A program made the translations under genes and the position numbers. From positions 1 to 64,000 of the forward strand of contig CAJQUW010009332.1 in assembly GCA_907163375.1 (NCBI GenBank): 64,000 nucleotides of DNA, read 5' to 3'. This document shows, one piece after another, positions 26,948 through 38,466 of the stretch. The stretch is from Prostheceraeus crozeri (lineage: Eukaryota > Platyhelminthes > Polycladida > Euryleptidae). The notes beneath the pieces are model-generated. The model saw only the letters and a program-made list of their open reading frames with translations. It did no database searches and was not told the origin of the DNA. Every line of letters begins with the position of its first letter. The first letter of the stretch is position 1.

Positions 26948-28674
26948 CAGGGTGGGCCACGGAAGACAAAGGGATTTAAGATTGAAATATTCTTAAGAAA
27001 AAACGACTCATTATTAAATCCAAGTAGATATTCGATAACTACAAGTACAGGAGTTTATTATGACTACGTATGGAAAATGATGTCCTTCAAATGGCCGCCA
27101 TTTTCTTCCTCACAAAGAGATGCTCTCTTCAGCGCATTCATCATCACTGCGGACAGAGTTTCTGGCTGTAGTCCACTGATCTCCGCACGAATGTTCTGCT
27201 TCAACTCCTGAATTGTTTGAGGATTACTCACATACACCCGTTCCTTCAAATATCCCCATAGGAAGAAATCTGGTGCGGTCAGGTCTGGGGAACGCGGAGG
27301 CCAAGGAAATTCCGAATTCTTGGAGATCAATTTTTCTCCGAAAATATCGCGCAAGAGTGACATCGTTTGGCCGGCTGTGTGAGCAGTGGCGCCGTCTTGT
27401 TGGAACCAGATCTCAGGATGGTTCTCTACTTCTGGACGAACAAAGTTCTCCAACATGCTCCTGTAAACAGCACCAGTGACTCTTTCCGCATTCCCCTCGT
27501 CATCTTCAAAGAAGTATGGACCAATGATGCGTTCAGCCATTACTCCGCACCAAACCGTACACTTGAGAGAATGCAGTGGGTGTTCTTGATCTCTCTTGGA
27601 TTTGATGAACCCCAGAACCTCGAATTCTGTTTGTTCACATATCCGCTCAGATAAAAGTGTGCCTCGTCACTCATTATGAGGTTGTCCAGCAAGTTGACGT
27701 TGTCCTGGGCTAACTGTTGAAAGCGGATGGCGTAATTCAAACGCACCTCATGGTCGTTCTGATGGAGCAGCTGTACCGCTTGAATCTTGTAGGGAAACAT
27801 GCTCAAATCACTCTTCAAAATCCTCCGAAGTGTCGTTCTGCTGATTTCCAGCTCGGATGATCGACGGCGTGTAGACTTGCTTGGATCTTCTTCGACGCTT
27901 TGTCGTACAGACTCCACTGCAGCTTCCGTGCGAGCAGAAACCTTCGGTCCTGGACGGGGAAGATCGGCAACAGTTCCAGTTGTTTCAAAACGGGCAATTA
28001 AATTTCGAATTGTGGTGTCACTGGGTGCTTTTCTGACATTGAATAGTCGGCAAAAATCTCTTTGTGTTTGGGTTACTGATCTCCTATTCGAAATGAAAAG
28101 TTCGACTATCTTTACTCTTTTGCTGGTGTCATAAGTAGCCATTTTCGTTAATTCGCAGAATCTTGTTAATCGTGTTAATTCGTCTAATCTTCAGTTCTCT
28201 AAACTGAGAAGCATTTAAATAGCGCTGTGACTTTATTCATCCATTGATGAAGTGCAGTAGCTGAACAGATGTTATCTGACAGAAGTGATTGTTGATCTCT
28301 AAGGAACATAGAGAACAATAACGTTGCTCGGAGCTCTAGGCTTCGTATCAGACAACTGGTAAAAGTATCAGACAACTGGTAAAAGAATTAAGTAAAAGGA
28401 AAGTCAAGCAAACCAATGCATTGATTATTGAATACAAAATAAAATTGACTTTACATTTGCAAATAGCGATCATGAAGATGTCGCATACATGTAGAATGTG
28501 CATAAAAAAGGACGGCTTCCAAGATGACGTATATGTCATCATAGAAAAAATTGCAGTTGGGGTGTGAAACTTCTGTGCACATGCTTTCTGCAGAATCAAA
28601 CATAACTTCGATAATATATGTATTTCAAAACCTAGTGAACTTTGAAATCCCTTTGTCTTCCGTGGCCCACCCTG
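26948..28674 (-). mobile_element. Tc1/mariner-superfamily DD41D (Visitor/rosa-like) transposon
   Basis: Perfect 30-bp TIRs (CAGGGTGGGCCACGGAAGAC... at 26948-26977, inverted at 28645-28674) with flanking TA at both ends, the expected target duplication. Length 1727 bp. Contains a full-size transposase region on the minus strand. The intact TIRs and target site indicate a fairly recent insertion. Confidence 0.92.
27064..28142 (-). pseudogene. DD41D transposase, one frameshift
   Basis: The N-terminal part (27540-28142) has a helix-turn-helix start (MATYDTSKRVKIVELF), a second DNA-binding domain with RPGPKVSARTEAAVES, and the first catalytic Asp in IMSDEAHFYLSG. The C-terminal part (27064-27540) has the second Asp in WFQQDGATAHTA and the third in SPDLTAPDFFLWGYLK. 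Counting gives 41 residues between the second Asp and the D of APDFF, hence DD41D. A single frame change near 27,580 separates the parts. Otherwise the protein looks complete (~350 residues), ending GGHLKDIIFHT. Confidence 0.88.
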
Positions 28675-28798
28675 TATATAGCCTTTTATTACCGTGGTAG
28701 TTTTCATTTATGTCATGTGTCGTATAAGTAGATTTTCATGGTTGATCACGTTCTGTCAGCGTCCAAAGTCATTTCTCATTTCGTTGTGTTGTAGATTT

Positions 28799-29990
28799 CT
28801 ATGACGTCATGTGAATCATGATAACGCTAGCTAGCATTTGGCATCCTATATAATATTTTTTAGTACAACATTTTAATGATGAAACAGGAGGATATGTGGT
28901 CGAACACTTGCGATCAGTAGAATTGAATAGAAAGCATCTATATTGAAAGATGAAAATCGAACAAAAATTGTCACATTGACAGTCTAAACCACAAATAATT
29001 TTATGGCATCTGCTCCGAATCTTTTCCATCCTCTTTGAGTTTGAATCGCTGATTTCAATTAGTAGATGTGAATTGTATTCAAGGATTCCGAGCACATATG
29101 CATTGTAAATATTGACAAGATCTTTCTTACTCATGTAAGGGTACGATTTTAGTCTTTTAGGGGGTAAATGCGGCGAGAAGCTAGTTTTCAATTTTCTTGA
29201 TATGACTTTCCCACCGTAGGTTCTTACTTTAAGTCATGCCGAGAGCGTCATCTCGTTTTCTTGGTTAAGATAGTCTGAGACATGTACTGTACATATTGAC
29301 TGGCTTTGTCAAACAGCATCACATTTGTTTTGTCCCTATTTATTTTCAGGCCATGAGAAGAACACCAATACTGTATTTCGATAAGTTCACTATCGATGGT
29401 ATTTTGTCATTCAGCGATATTACTGAAAGGACAAAATACGAAAATAAAATCAGCGTACTTGATGATTTTTGTATGGGAATTGAAGGGCAATAAGGAACCA
29501 ATTTGGGCCGCAAAATAGATAAGGTGATAATACTGCACCTTAGGGTACACCAGAAGTCAGTGAAACCGTGTTGCTGAACGTTGTAATACCTCTTAAACAT
29601 TCTTTGATACCGATTTTGAAAGTAGTCGGATAACCATCTCAGCAGCGAACATGGAACTTTGTTGTCAAGCAAGGTTGAGAACAAACCAGTGTGAAATGCG
29701 ATCAAAAGCTTTGCTGAGATCGACAGACATTAGTGCGACTCCTTGAATATCACGATAATCTGAGTAATGACAAAATCTTGGATAGCGATATTAGCATGTA
29801 GAGTTGATGAGCTTCTTCGACACCCAAAGTGCTCGGATCCATATGCTGACAATAAAACATCTTGAACTGACAACAGAAGAAATTTCTCAAAAAGCTTAGA
29901 CAATGTGGGTAAGGTAGATATTGGTCGAAGATCATTGATTGTTCGAACTTTCTTTTTGGGAATGGGGGTCACGTTTGCAATTTTCCATTG
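28799..29990 (-). pseudogene. CR1-like LINE reverse transcriptase relic
   Basis: Minus-strand fragments follow the order of a non-LTR reverse transcriptase: TPIPKKKVRTINDLRPIS, LSKLFEKFLL, the GCRRSSSTLHANIAIQDF block, SVDLSKAFDR nearby, LLDNKVPCSLLRWLSDYFQN, then the connection region KSYPYMSKKDLVNIYNAYVLG and KRMEKIRSRCHKIICG. Stops and frame changes separate them and the YADD catalytic motif is not clear. 5' and 3' ends are not visible. An old, 5'-truncated copy. Confidence 0.65.
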
Positions 29991-30119
29991 TTTTGGTATT
30001 TGATCTTCAGCAACAGACAGATAGAAAATGTGAGTTGCTGGACCGGCCGGAAGAATGTAGACTCCGCATCGATCAAGAATTCATTATTGCAAATTTTTGA
30101 AGAAATGAATATACCTCCT

Positions 30120-30610
30120 TCAAATTAGGAATCAGTCGTAAATAATTGTCCAGTTATGCGCACTCATCATGATGGTATTCTAGTTTTACTTCAGAAGACA
30201 TGTCCCTATATCGTACATGCTGGTGGTGATACCTGTCACATTCATAATGCTTCTCGTTTGTTGAACAAAGCATTCGGTGATGATCTTGAAATCCTTTCTG
30301 ATGCGTTACATACTGATCTGCAAGAGGTGAATCAGGGAGAAACTCTTCAATTTCTGTCTTCCACTTTGAGTATCCGAATTAATACACAAAAAAAGGAGAT
30401 TGCCGCATCGCTGGCTCAACGAACTTTCGTTGATCAAAGAAGTAATTGAAGAGTACAATTTGCCGATGTTGCTACATAGTTGCTATGTTGATTACGATGA
30501 GATAGACGGAGCAAAGATGATTGTTTTGAAGGCTATGAAGAAACTTCTCATTACAAATGCCGGTATATCTGCAGCGACTGAACGATTATCTCATCACAGA
30601 GTTATATGGA
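30120..30610 (+). pseudogene. hAT/ZBED-like transposase relic
   Basis: 30156-30449 reads MRTHHDGILVLLQKTCPYIV, HAGGDTCHIHNASRLLNKAF and ILSDALHTDLQE. The C-x-H-x2-HN layout resembles the conserved CxxH region of hAT-like transposases. An overlapping frame (30400-30624) continues with HRWLNELSLIKEVIEEYN, also typical. The frame change between the two parts shows it is dead. No TIRs recognised. Assignment is by motif memory only. Confidence 0.4.
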
Positions 30611-30720
30611 TAAAAAAAACGTAGATCAGCGGCTAGCAAGGCTGATGTCTACGTCGTGAAAGCACTTGTTCGCTACTGCTATATAGCAGAAAAGAGACTA
30701 TGGTTATCCTTCTATCCTTA

Positions 30721-30754
30721 GCGTCAGCAACCCTTGTGTGAAGGTTGCTGACGC
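30721..30754. repeat. 12-bp stem hairpin
   Basis: GCGTCAGCAACC / GGTTGCTGACGC around a 10-base loop. The stem is perfect. It lies in a patch of repeats at 30600-30940 of unknown identity. Confidence 0.8.
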
Positions 30755-30949
30755 TAACATCGACCTCAAAAGACGCAGGACGCCGAAGGCCCCGTGGTGG
30801 TTTTAAAATGAAATTTTTGAATGAAGCAACCGTGAATTTCTGGTTTCCCGGGAGTGTCCAGTCAAAATGACTTTTATTGAAAAACGTGCAGTAATTTGTA
30901 GATTGGTCAATTCGTGATAAACAATCTTCAATCACTTCTTTCCTAACGA

Positions 30950-32250
30950 GTTAACCGCTTCACTGCTAGTTGTTTTGATCAAGACCCGAATGACGCAACC
31001 ATCCGTCACAATTCATATATGTGTTGAATTGATGATGTGTTATATTAGTCCATGCATTTTGTTCTTATGCCGTGAGTGGATGACGGAGAGTTCCGCTATC
31101 GCAAATTAGACATTGTCTGCTACACGACTTCATGCTCGTATCAAGAACATCATCCATTGATGATTTTTAGCAACAATCCGCATTTGTTCATTTAAGTTCG
31201 ATATGAACATCGTGTTGATGAATATTCATTGGCTTATCATAGGAGGATTGTTTTCCTTGTCTGTAAAGTATAAGTCAATAATATGCTTGTCATATTATAC
31301 TATGCTATCATATCTAGAAAATTTGAGATTGTGATCACTGTTTTTGTGATTTCAGTCAACAATATACTTCAACTTGTACTCGTAATGCACACCCCTCCAG
31401 CCCACTAACACGGTTTTTTGTAAATTATTCCGTCCACACATATTTAGCTAGACCAGCATAAGATGTTTTCAATATAATCTCATTTAATTCTTATCAACAG
31501 ACTTTTGTTTGTGATTTGATTACAGTCGCTTTCATGTCAAAAAGAAATTTACAAATTTTCATTTAAAGGAAAAATATTCATCCGTCTGCATGTACATATG
31601 AAAGTCACATTCAGATATCAAAAAACTGATCATGTTGGAAAAGTCAAATGTCTGTTAGAAGCTCTGTTGTATTTTATAATGCCTACAACAACTGCCTGTG
31701 TTTTCAAATACAAAATTTAAAAATTAATAATTATTATCCATGTATTGCATTGTTTGCACATCTTATAATGCTTACATTATAAAGGCCATTATGTAAGCCC
31801 ATCTTAAACAACCCCTACTAAATTACGACGAAGACCGTAAGTTTCGTAAATTTTTGCGATTATGTTGCGAAAAGGCTAGGGCTTGAATTGAATTTTCTTC
31901 ATTGAAATGCGAGTAAGATTTAGTTTCATATTATTTTGATGAAAGCTGATTTTCCGGATCTTTTGCTATCATGGGTTTTCATCCCTGGTCGGAGGACACA
32001 TACTTATAGTCGCACAGACTTGTGCCACTTTCCAGAGCATCTCCTCTAGCAGTTGTTTATGCTAGTTACGATGCTGTCACACCCGTTGCTATTTTTCATC
32101 ACCCTTTGTTGTGGTTGACATCACTGATCAGCTGGTACGTCATTTTCATCTCATTTAATGAATCGAAGATCATGGATAGTTGCATTTCCATTTCTTTTTC
32201 ATTTGCTTCCATTTTTCAATATTATGGCAAATGTGGTGTTGAATTAAAGC
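30950..32250. other. AT-rich host DNA without recognisable gene
   Basis: No convincing coding region, RNA gene or transposon end recognised. Confidence 0.5.
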
Positions 32251-32254
32251 TGTA

Positions 32255-33140
32255 GGCCTACGTGAAATCAAAACCAAAGCGATTCGGTGATAAAATGTGG
32301 CGCAACAATTTTCTTGACGGAGATCTTTGTAATCCTCTTGTATGTGAGGGAAAAACAACAGTTTATACACAGAACGAAGCTATGGAAAAATTGGAGGTAA
32401 AGCATTTTGCAAACGAAATGAAAGAAAGCCGGCTAAGAAGATATATTTTTATTGATAATTTTTCAATTCACTTCGTTTGTAGATTGCTCTCGCAGAAACG
32501 GATGTCAGATACATCGGCGCTATTCTCCAGAATCCAAAAGACAATTTTCCACTGGATAACAAAAAACTATTTCCAAATCTGAGAGGGGAGCAACAGTGGT
32601 TCGAAAGAGTAACGACTTTTCAGTTGTTCAATGGAATGATGAAAATGTGGTGTATGTGGCCTCAAACGTGCTCTTTTAAAACCAAGTAGGGAGGCAGGTT
32701 AGAAGGTGGTACGCAAAGCAAAATATACTCTTTACCTCAAAACATCCATTTTGCATTGATACAACGAAAAATGGGAGGTACTGACCTCATGAATCGAAAC
32801 ATCTGCTGCTGTAGGATCAATCTGAGATCATAAAAGTTGTGGCATCCCATTTTTTCATGGTGGGTAGATGTTTGCTTGCAAAGTGCATTTCGAAGAATTA
32901 TCGCTCAGATGCATCTGACTATTTATGGAATCCCTTCCCAAAAAATGCAGCGAGGCAATCTCGACTGTTGTCAAATGATATCAGATGGCCACCACTTGAT
33001 GAAAATCGATTCTCATCGAGTTCGATGCGGGAAGTGTAACACGAAACTGAAAGAAAATGCGCAACATCCAGTACATTGTTACGCGAAAAGTGTCTTCATG
33101 ACTTCAATATGGACAAATAGTGTTATAAAAGATAGCTAAT
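32255..33140 (+). pseudogene. piggyBac transposase relic
   Basis: KSKPKRFGDKMW matches the piggyBac core (KPxRFGxKxW). It is followed by frames reading KSNDFSVVQWNDENVVYVAS (in another phase at ~32600), a damaged Mgg-DLmNR-like region, WHPIFSWWVDVCLQSAFR (32837 on) and a C-terminal Cys/His region HRVRCGKCNTKLKENAQHPVHC that resembles the piggyBac zinc finger. Frame changes and stops occur between the blocks. Similar domesticated genes exist in animals, but this copy is clearly broken. TIRs with TTAA were not found. Confidence 0.7.
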
Positions 33141-34797
33141 AGCTAATAGCTTGAGACCTCACTACAATTTTCCTCATTTTGACGTGCTTTTATACTGATG
33201 GGTATCGATTTATAAGATATTTTTCAAACAAAACTGGTACTAACGTCTTTCTAATAATCAAAAAACATAAAGTTGAAAGTTTCAAGAATTTTCATGCAGT
33301 TTTTTGTGATCAGCAGAAAATGATGGTTAAGTAAAAATTTTGTGGTATATTTTGATGATAATCCGGAATAAAGGTAATAATCTATGATGGGTTACTAGTT
33401 CTGATCTGCCGTTCATCTTCAAAAATGACATTAAATAAATAATAAAATAAAATAAATGACATAAATGCATAAAATGACATTTCGACAAACCCTCGAACAA
33501 TTATTGCATTTATATTTTATGAAGTCATTGTACATTATGAATCCTGGAATGTTGAGATACTGTAGGAACCCTGCGTTCAACACACGTAGTAAACGCACGG
33601 CATATTGCAGGGCGGTTGGTAATGATGCGCAGATGTATTCTGAATACCCATCTAATTTTCTTCAAAATATTGCAGTACACTTTTATATATCGTTTGTACT
33701 CAACTATCTACTCGTAGTAACTATTCAATGAAGCACCACATTAATTCCGATCATTGCCTAATGCGTATCACGGGTAAGTTGAGAGAGCATCTGACTCAAA
33801 GAAATTTTGTTGGTCAAAAGTAAAAAGTAAAGTTAAACTTCGCACAGTGTGACGGGCATTTGCGTCCAGCACCTTCTTACGGTCGATGGTCAAATGGCGG
33901 TCTGCATGCTCGGTGTGAAGATTTATAAAGAAGTGCATGATATCACGAATTGCGTTGTTTGTTGAATGCGAGGTGATCAAAGTGAGAGGGCAGACTGTGG
34001 CAAGGTAATTCATGTGTTCTCTTGATTGTTGACTTGAAGTGCGTAATAGCTTTTGCTTCAGCGAATGTTGTGTATCGAATGCCCGTCAACATGGCAATGA
34101 AATCGACCTGAAAATCATCGATGCAACCTGTATCATTATGTTTATTTTTAATATTCTTATTGAGAGCGCTGGATGCGGACTTATCAATAATTGCACGTCT
34201 GTGTTCTGCGTGCCGAGTAGAGGATTTTCTTACGGTCTTCCCAATGTAACATAATAAATTGCCTGATGAACCACTGACTATATTAAGTTAATTGAAGGTG
34301 TGGACGAGGACAGGCTGTGTTGCAATACATTTCGATTAACTTGACAATTGAGGAACTTTCATTGATACCATGAGCATTTCCTCGGGAAAAATGATGATAA
34401 AATGACTGAATCTATACAGTACTGAGAATCCAAGCACTGTACATTGAATTGAGCCTTATGAGATGTTTTCAAGCTCAAGCATTGACAGGATCAAGAACTT
34501 ATCATCACACATCGGTTGTCGTAGCAATAATGATCAGTGAATAAATATGTAAAAAAATTTGATGCAACACCGCTGCAAAATGATGTCTATGTTGTTGTTT
34601 CTGGCTAGCTTGTTAATTGATTTCCGATAATGTTTCGAAATTTCATTGTCTGACATATATCGCCGTATTGGTAGCTGTCTAATGATATGAAGCGGACGCT
34701 TCAGGGAAATATATCGCAAAGACAAAAAACTGCCATGTTTTCACCTTGATTTTCCCAAATCTCAATGATAACTGACAACCACAGCCTTTTTCAAGTA
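33141..34797. other. Host DNA without recognisable gene
   Basis: Short frames only. A short A/T-rich simple repeat (AAATAAATAATAAAATAAA) lies near 33430-33460. Confidence 0.45.
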
Positions 34798-35491
34798 CAG
34801 TGCACTCCGGATAAGCGGAACGGTTGTGGAGCGAGATTTGCCTGCCGCTTATCTGAGGTTCCCGCTTTAGCGGAGTAACAATGCTAAAATTCATGTTAAT
34901 TACTACCCTGAATAATTACTGATGTTAATTACTACACTGTGAGCTAAATTTTCGTTATTCTATTGATAGTAACGCTTGTACATTGGTCTACAGGCTCCCA
35001 ATACCATACCGGTTTCAGGGTTTAAGATAGAAAAGCATCTGTGTATATTGCATTTATTCTGAATATGAAAAATAATCTATTACATTTAAAAAGAACTGGA
35101 AAAGCATGGAACAATAATTGAAGTTTATTGGTAAGCAGTAAAAGTATCTCAAACTTCGATCTAAAGTAGAAAGGAATCTAATGTCACCTGTTTATTATAG
35201 ACTTTTTATATACGTCACCTTTATAATGTCACCTTTATTTATTATAGACTGCTTCTTACGGACCAAAGAAAAAACGAAAGCTCAAATAAAAAATCCCTTT
35301 CCTTCTCATCCGATGCGACCGTGTCTTGGAACAGAGAGTGATTTTTTTGCTGCTCTGCAATGCCATAGTGCATGAGAACAACAAGTGGCAAGAATACAAA
35401 TGCGGTTTTTGTTGAAGCATAAACGAAAATCACTTAATGCAGAAGTTGGAAATATTCCTTGATTTTTCTCTCGCTTATCCGGAGTGCAATG
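34798..35491. mobile_element. pogo/Tigger-like MITE
   Basis: Ends CAGTGCACTCCGGATAAGCG (34798) and its near-exact inverse CGCTTATCCGGAGTGCAATG (to 35491), flanked by TA on both sides. Length 694 bp, no transposase. A CGGATAAGCG-type end with TA target site is typical of pogo/Tigger relatives. Extra subterminal copies of the GCTTATCTGAG / CGCTTTAGCGG type occur at 34850-34880. Confidence 0.7.
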
Positions 35492-35589
35492 TATATACGA
35501 TGAAAATTGCGATCACTGGAAATGCTAATGTAATTACAAAGCTGCAGTTATAAAGTCTTATATACACAGAGCCCTTTCAATTTGTTCCA

Positions 35590-36240
35590 CTTGGACAAGT
35601 TTCGATAGTGAGATCCGGAAGATAAAGCAATTATTGACGAACAATCACTATCCAATATCTTTAATTGATAGAATTTTAAATTCTACGATGACCTCTATTA
35701 TGATTGACAAAGAAAAAGAGAAGTCGAATGAAATTATATACTATTTTCGTGGTCAATATACATCAAACTCAAAAGTTGAAGAAAAAAGATAAATGAAGAT
35801 CATCAATGACAGTGTTTCTCCAAAGAACGAAAGCATGAAATTACAAGTACGTGTATACTACAAAAGTAACAAACTGAGCTCCTCTATCAAAACGAATTTA
35901 GACAAAATGTCTTCAGATGACCATGTCGTTTACCGCTACACTTGCCCTGAGAGTGTTTGTAACAACACTCAATACATAGGTTATACGACTAATCTTTTGA
36001 AAACACGCATGAAACAGCATGAATACAATGAATCCATTAGAGGTCATTTCTGCGAATCTCACAGTAAGAAGCCAAAGAACCTCCTCCCGTCAACTGATGT
36101 CTTATGGAAAAATCACGATATCAACAAATTACAGATAGCCGAGTCAATAGTCATCAAAGAGAAGTGTCCATCTATGAACAAGCAGGATAAGGGACTTACA
36201 AGAAATCTCAATATCATTTATTGCTATGTTGTCTAGCAGT
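35590..36240 (+). pseudogene. Penelope-like element 3' coding fragment (GIY-YIG endonuclease)
   Basis: The frame 35793-36236 contains VVYRYTCPESVC, a CxxxxC pair, then QYIGYTTNLLKTRMKQHEYN and RGHF, the GIY-YIG endonuclease layout of Penelope-like elements. The upstream frame 35610-35791 (SEIRKIKQLLTNNHYP, LIDRILN) is the usual linker region after the reverse transcriptase thumb. The catalytic YIG, Arg and His can be seen. The Glu is likely in HDINKLQIAESIVI. The reverse transcriptase itself is absent, so this is 5'-truncated. Confidence 0.7.
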
Positions 36241-36381
36241 GACATTCTATGGTGCAGTTGCACCAAATATTTGATGTTCTATCAATGTTACCGCCATTCT
36301 CATAGCTAGATTGTTTTTACTTAATGCTGATCTCTCCACAACTTCTAAATTTAAACTTTTTGGCATTTTTTATCTTCATTA

Positions 36382-36428
36382 CATTTCTTGATAATGGACC
36401 TTGTATGAGTGTCCGAAACGTCGAAATT
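36382..36428 (+). ncRNA. Decayed hammerhead-ribozyme-like motif after a Penelope-like fragment
   Basis: ATTTC-TTGATAA, a GGAC/GTCC stem, GAAAC-GTC and GAAAT form the order stem I, core, stem II, GAAA, stem III, stem I. ATTTC pairs with GAAAT. The core reads UUGAUAA in place of CUGAUGA, which changes conserved C3 and G8, so it should be inactive. Penelope-like elements are known to carry hammerhead motifs in their terminal repeats. Confidence 0.4.
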
Positions 36429-36486
36429 TTTGATAATAAAATGGTATTCAAAGATTGCTTTTAAACAACTCAGAACAAAAGGAAAA

Positions 36487-38096
36487 CAGGGTGTCCGCGC
36501 CCCCTGGAAAACCTGGAAAACACCTGGAAAATGAATTTTATCCTGGAAAACCTGGAAATCCTGGAAAACTCCTGGAAATTTTGAGACTAATTAAAACACT
36601 AATTGCAAGTTGTTGAGGTCATACTTACTCTATGGTTGAAGTGTTTTCTATTTTTCCAGATTCTACTCTTCATATCTCTACTTATTTGTTACAATTATAG
36701 CCTTCATTCGCATACAATTATTTTGTCTTTAGAATATTTCAGTGACTGGAACCTCTTATCATAACGTTTACAACATGAATGAGACTGAACTGCGTGGTAT
36801 GGTTGACTATGAACTGTTGTCGAACTCCTAATCGTTGTACAGTATAGTGAATTAGTACCTGTGAATTCCCTCACAAACCCTGCGCAGTATGGTGAACTAG
36901 AAGTTGTAAATTCCCTCATTATTGTCGTGTGGTATGAGGAACTAGGAGCCGTAAACTCCGTTATTAACGTCGTGCGGAATGGCGAACTATGAGCTGTAAA
37001 TTCCCTCATTAACGTCGTGTGGTTTGGGGAACTAGTAGCCGTAAACTCCGTTGTTAACGTTGTGCGGAATGGCGAACTATGAGCTGTAAACTCCCTCATT
37101 AATGTCGTGTGGAATGGTGGACTATGAGCCGTAGATTCCCTCATTAACGTCGTGTGGTGTGGGGAACTAGGAGCCGTAATCTAGGATTAATGCTATTACA
37201 CACTTGATTGCCGTGTGGCAGAATCTACTAACGCAAAATGGTGCTGAACATATAAACTTCATTTAGGCACCATGCTTGTTCCGAATGATCCGAGGCTAAT
37301 ATCGAATATTTTCAAACACATTTCAAGTAGGTTTTCAATATGCAGATATATTATTCCCGATACGTCGTGAGCTTTCCTCGGTCAATTCCTCTCTGTGTCA
37401 TTGTCTTAAACTGATTGTGATTACTCTCATGTATATGCAGCACATCAGCAATTATGTTCCTCTTTCTGGCTCTTGGTCTTCCACCTTCCGCGGATTCACG
37501 CTGCAATGCTTCAGTTCAAATGAATTCAGTTCTTATCTGAATGACTACGCTCTGACGTTCACCTTGTTGCATTTTATTATAGAGTGGACTTAACAGATAT
37601 TCCGTTAATGTAATATTTCATTGTTAAGTCTTATATTTTTCGTTATTTATTGTTATACTCTTTCTATATTTAGTTCTCCTCAATCCGCAAGCTTTAAATT
37701 TGAAACGATCGATTATATTTTCATTTTTTTCTAAATATAATGTAGCCGTTTGATGCATATATTGGTATTTGTTATTTGGAATCACCTGCGCCTTAAAAAT
37801 TCAACCAATTTTACGTCACTTTTCAAATTTTTGTCTTCAATAATATTAATTTTATGGTGTGTAAGCTCCTTAGCCACAGAACTTAGGGTAGATTTTCCCG
37901 GAATTTTTCTTTTAAATTTTACGCGTGCATTTGAGCAAAATTTCCCTGCTGAAAGTCAGGAAATTTTCTTTCAAATTTGAACCCCCCCCCGCCGTTTTTT
38001 TGGTAAATTTCCCTGGAAAACCTGGAAAATGAATTTTACCCTGGAAATCCTGGAAAACACCTGGAAATTTTCATTCAAATTTGCGCGGACACCCTG
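36487..38096. mobile_element. CAGGGTGTCC-ended non-autonomous DNA transposon
   Basis: TIRs CAGGGTGTCCGCGC (36487-36500) and inverse (38083-38096), flanked by GGAAAA on both sides. Inside each end are repeated CCTGGAAAA motifs (36500-36590, 38020-38070). Length 1610 bp. The interior has a 60-bp minisatellite but no transposase. The CAGGGT end with short duplications suggests hAT affinity. A related element lies at 49439-51361. Confidence 0.75.
36846..37190. repeat. ~60-bp minisatellite
   Basis: About five to six units with AATTCCCTCATTA, CGTCGTG and GGCGAACTATGAGC in order. It opens a repetitive minus-strand frame (36704-37144) that is a by-product of the period being a multiple of three. Confidence 0.8.
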
Positions 38097-38169
38097 GGAA
38101 AAGATCTATATAGAAAAATCGAAAGAAGTTTACAGAAATGCTTAAAATTACAAAACGATATTCTATTTA

Positions 38170-38173
<4 letters not shown>

Positions 38174-38211
<38 letters not shown>
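38174..38211. repeat. (TA)n microsatellite
   Basis: About 18-19 TA units. Confidence 0.95.
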
Positions 38212-38214
<3 letters not shown>

Positions 38215-38466
38215 TGTGTGTATATAAGCCTATAAGCTGCTAAATATAGCAGCGTGCTCGATTTTTTCAATCGCTCTTCAATATGTTGTGACCAAAGAAA
38301 GCGATTTGCTGAGGTGTATGCCAAGAATGATGATACAACCTTTTGAGAAAAATTCACATGGAAATCACTACAATTAATGATCGATTTTCCTTTTTTTCAA
38401 AACATAGTATATATGTAACATAGTAATAAGTTCTTACACATTGTGAAGGCTGCTTCCAATTTACAG

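Larger units (their letters stand above)
26291..28763 (+). mobile_element. Penelope-like relic with inverted arms, split by a DD41D transposon
   Basis: An 89-bp arm at 26291-26379 (GACGCTGACAGAGCGTG ... GGTAATAAAAGGCTATA) returns inverted at 28675-28763. Next to the left arm, 26440-26946 translates in pieces to the C-terminal GIY-YIG endonuclease of Penelope-like retroelements: KNRDVFIRIPFVCDSQTG, KYKCDCGSSYIGTN, then ILEVPIILGHKA. Inverted terminal copies are common for this class. The DD41D element lies exactly at the inner edge of the right arm. The coding part is short and interrupted. Confidence 0.6.

Noticed and set aside
32262-32582. First frame of the piggyBac relic as a host gene exon (ends in a GTAAAG-like donor)
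   Set aside because: Flanking blocks in other phases match piggyBac in order, so it is a transposase relic.
36704-37144. 146-residue repetitive minus-strand frame (MREFTAHSSPF repeats)
   Set aside because: By-product of a ~60-bp minisatellite with period divisible by three.
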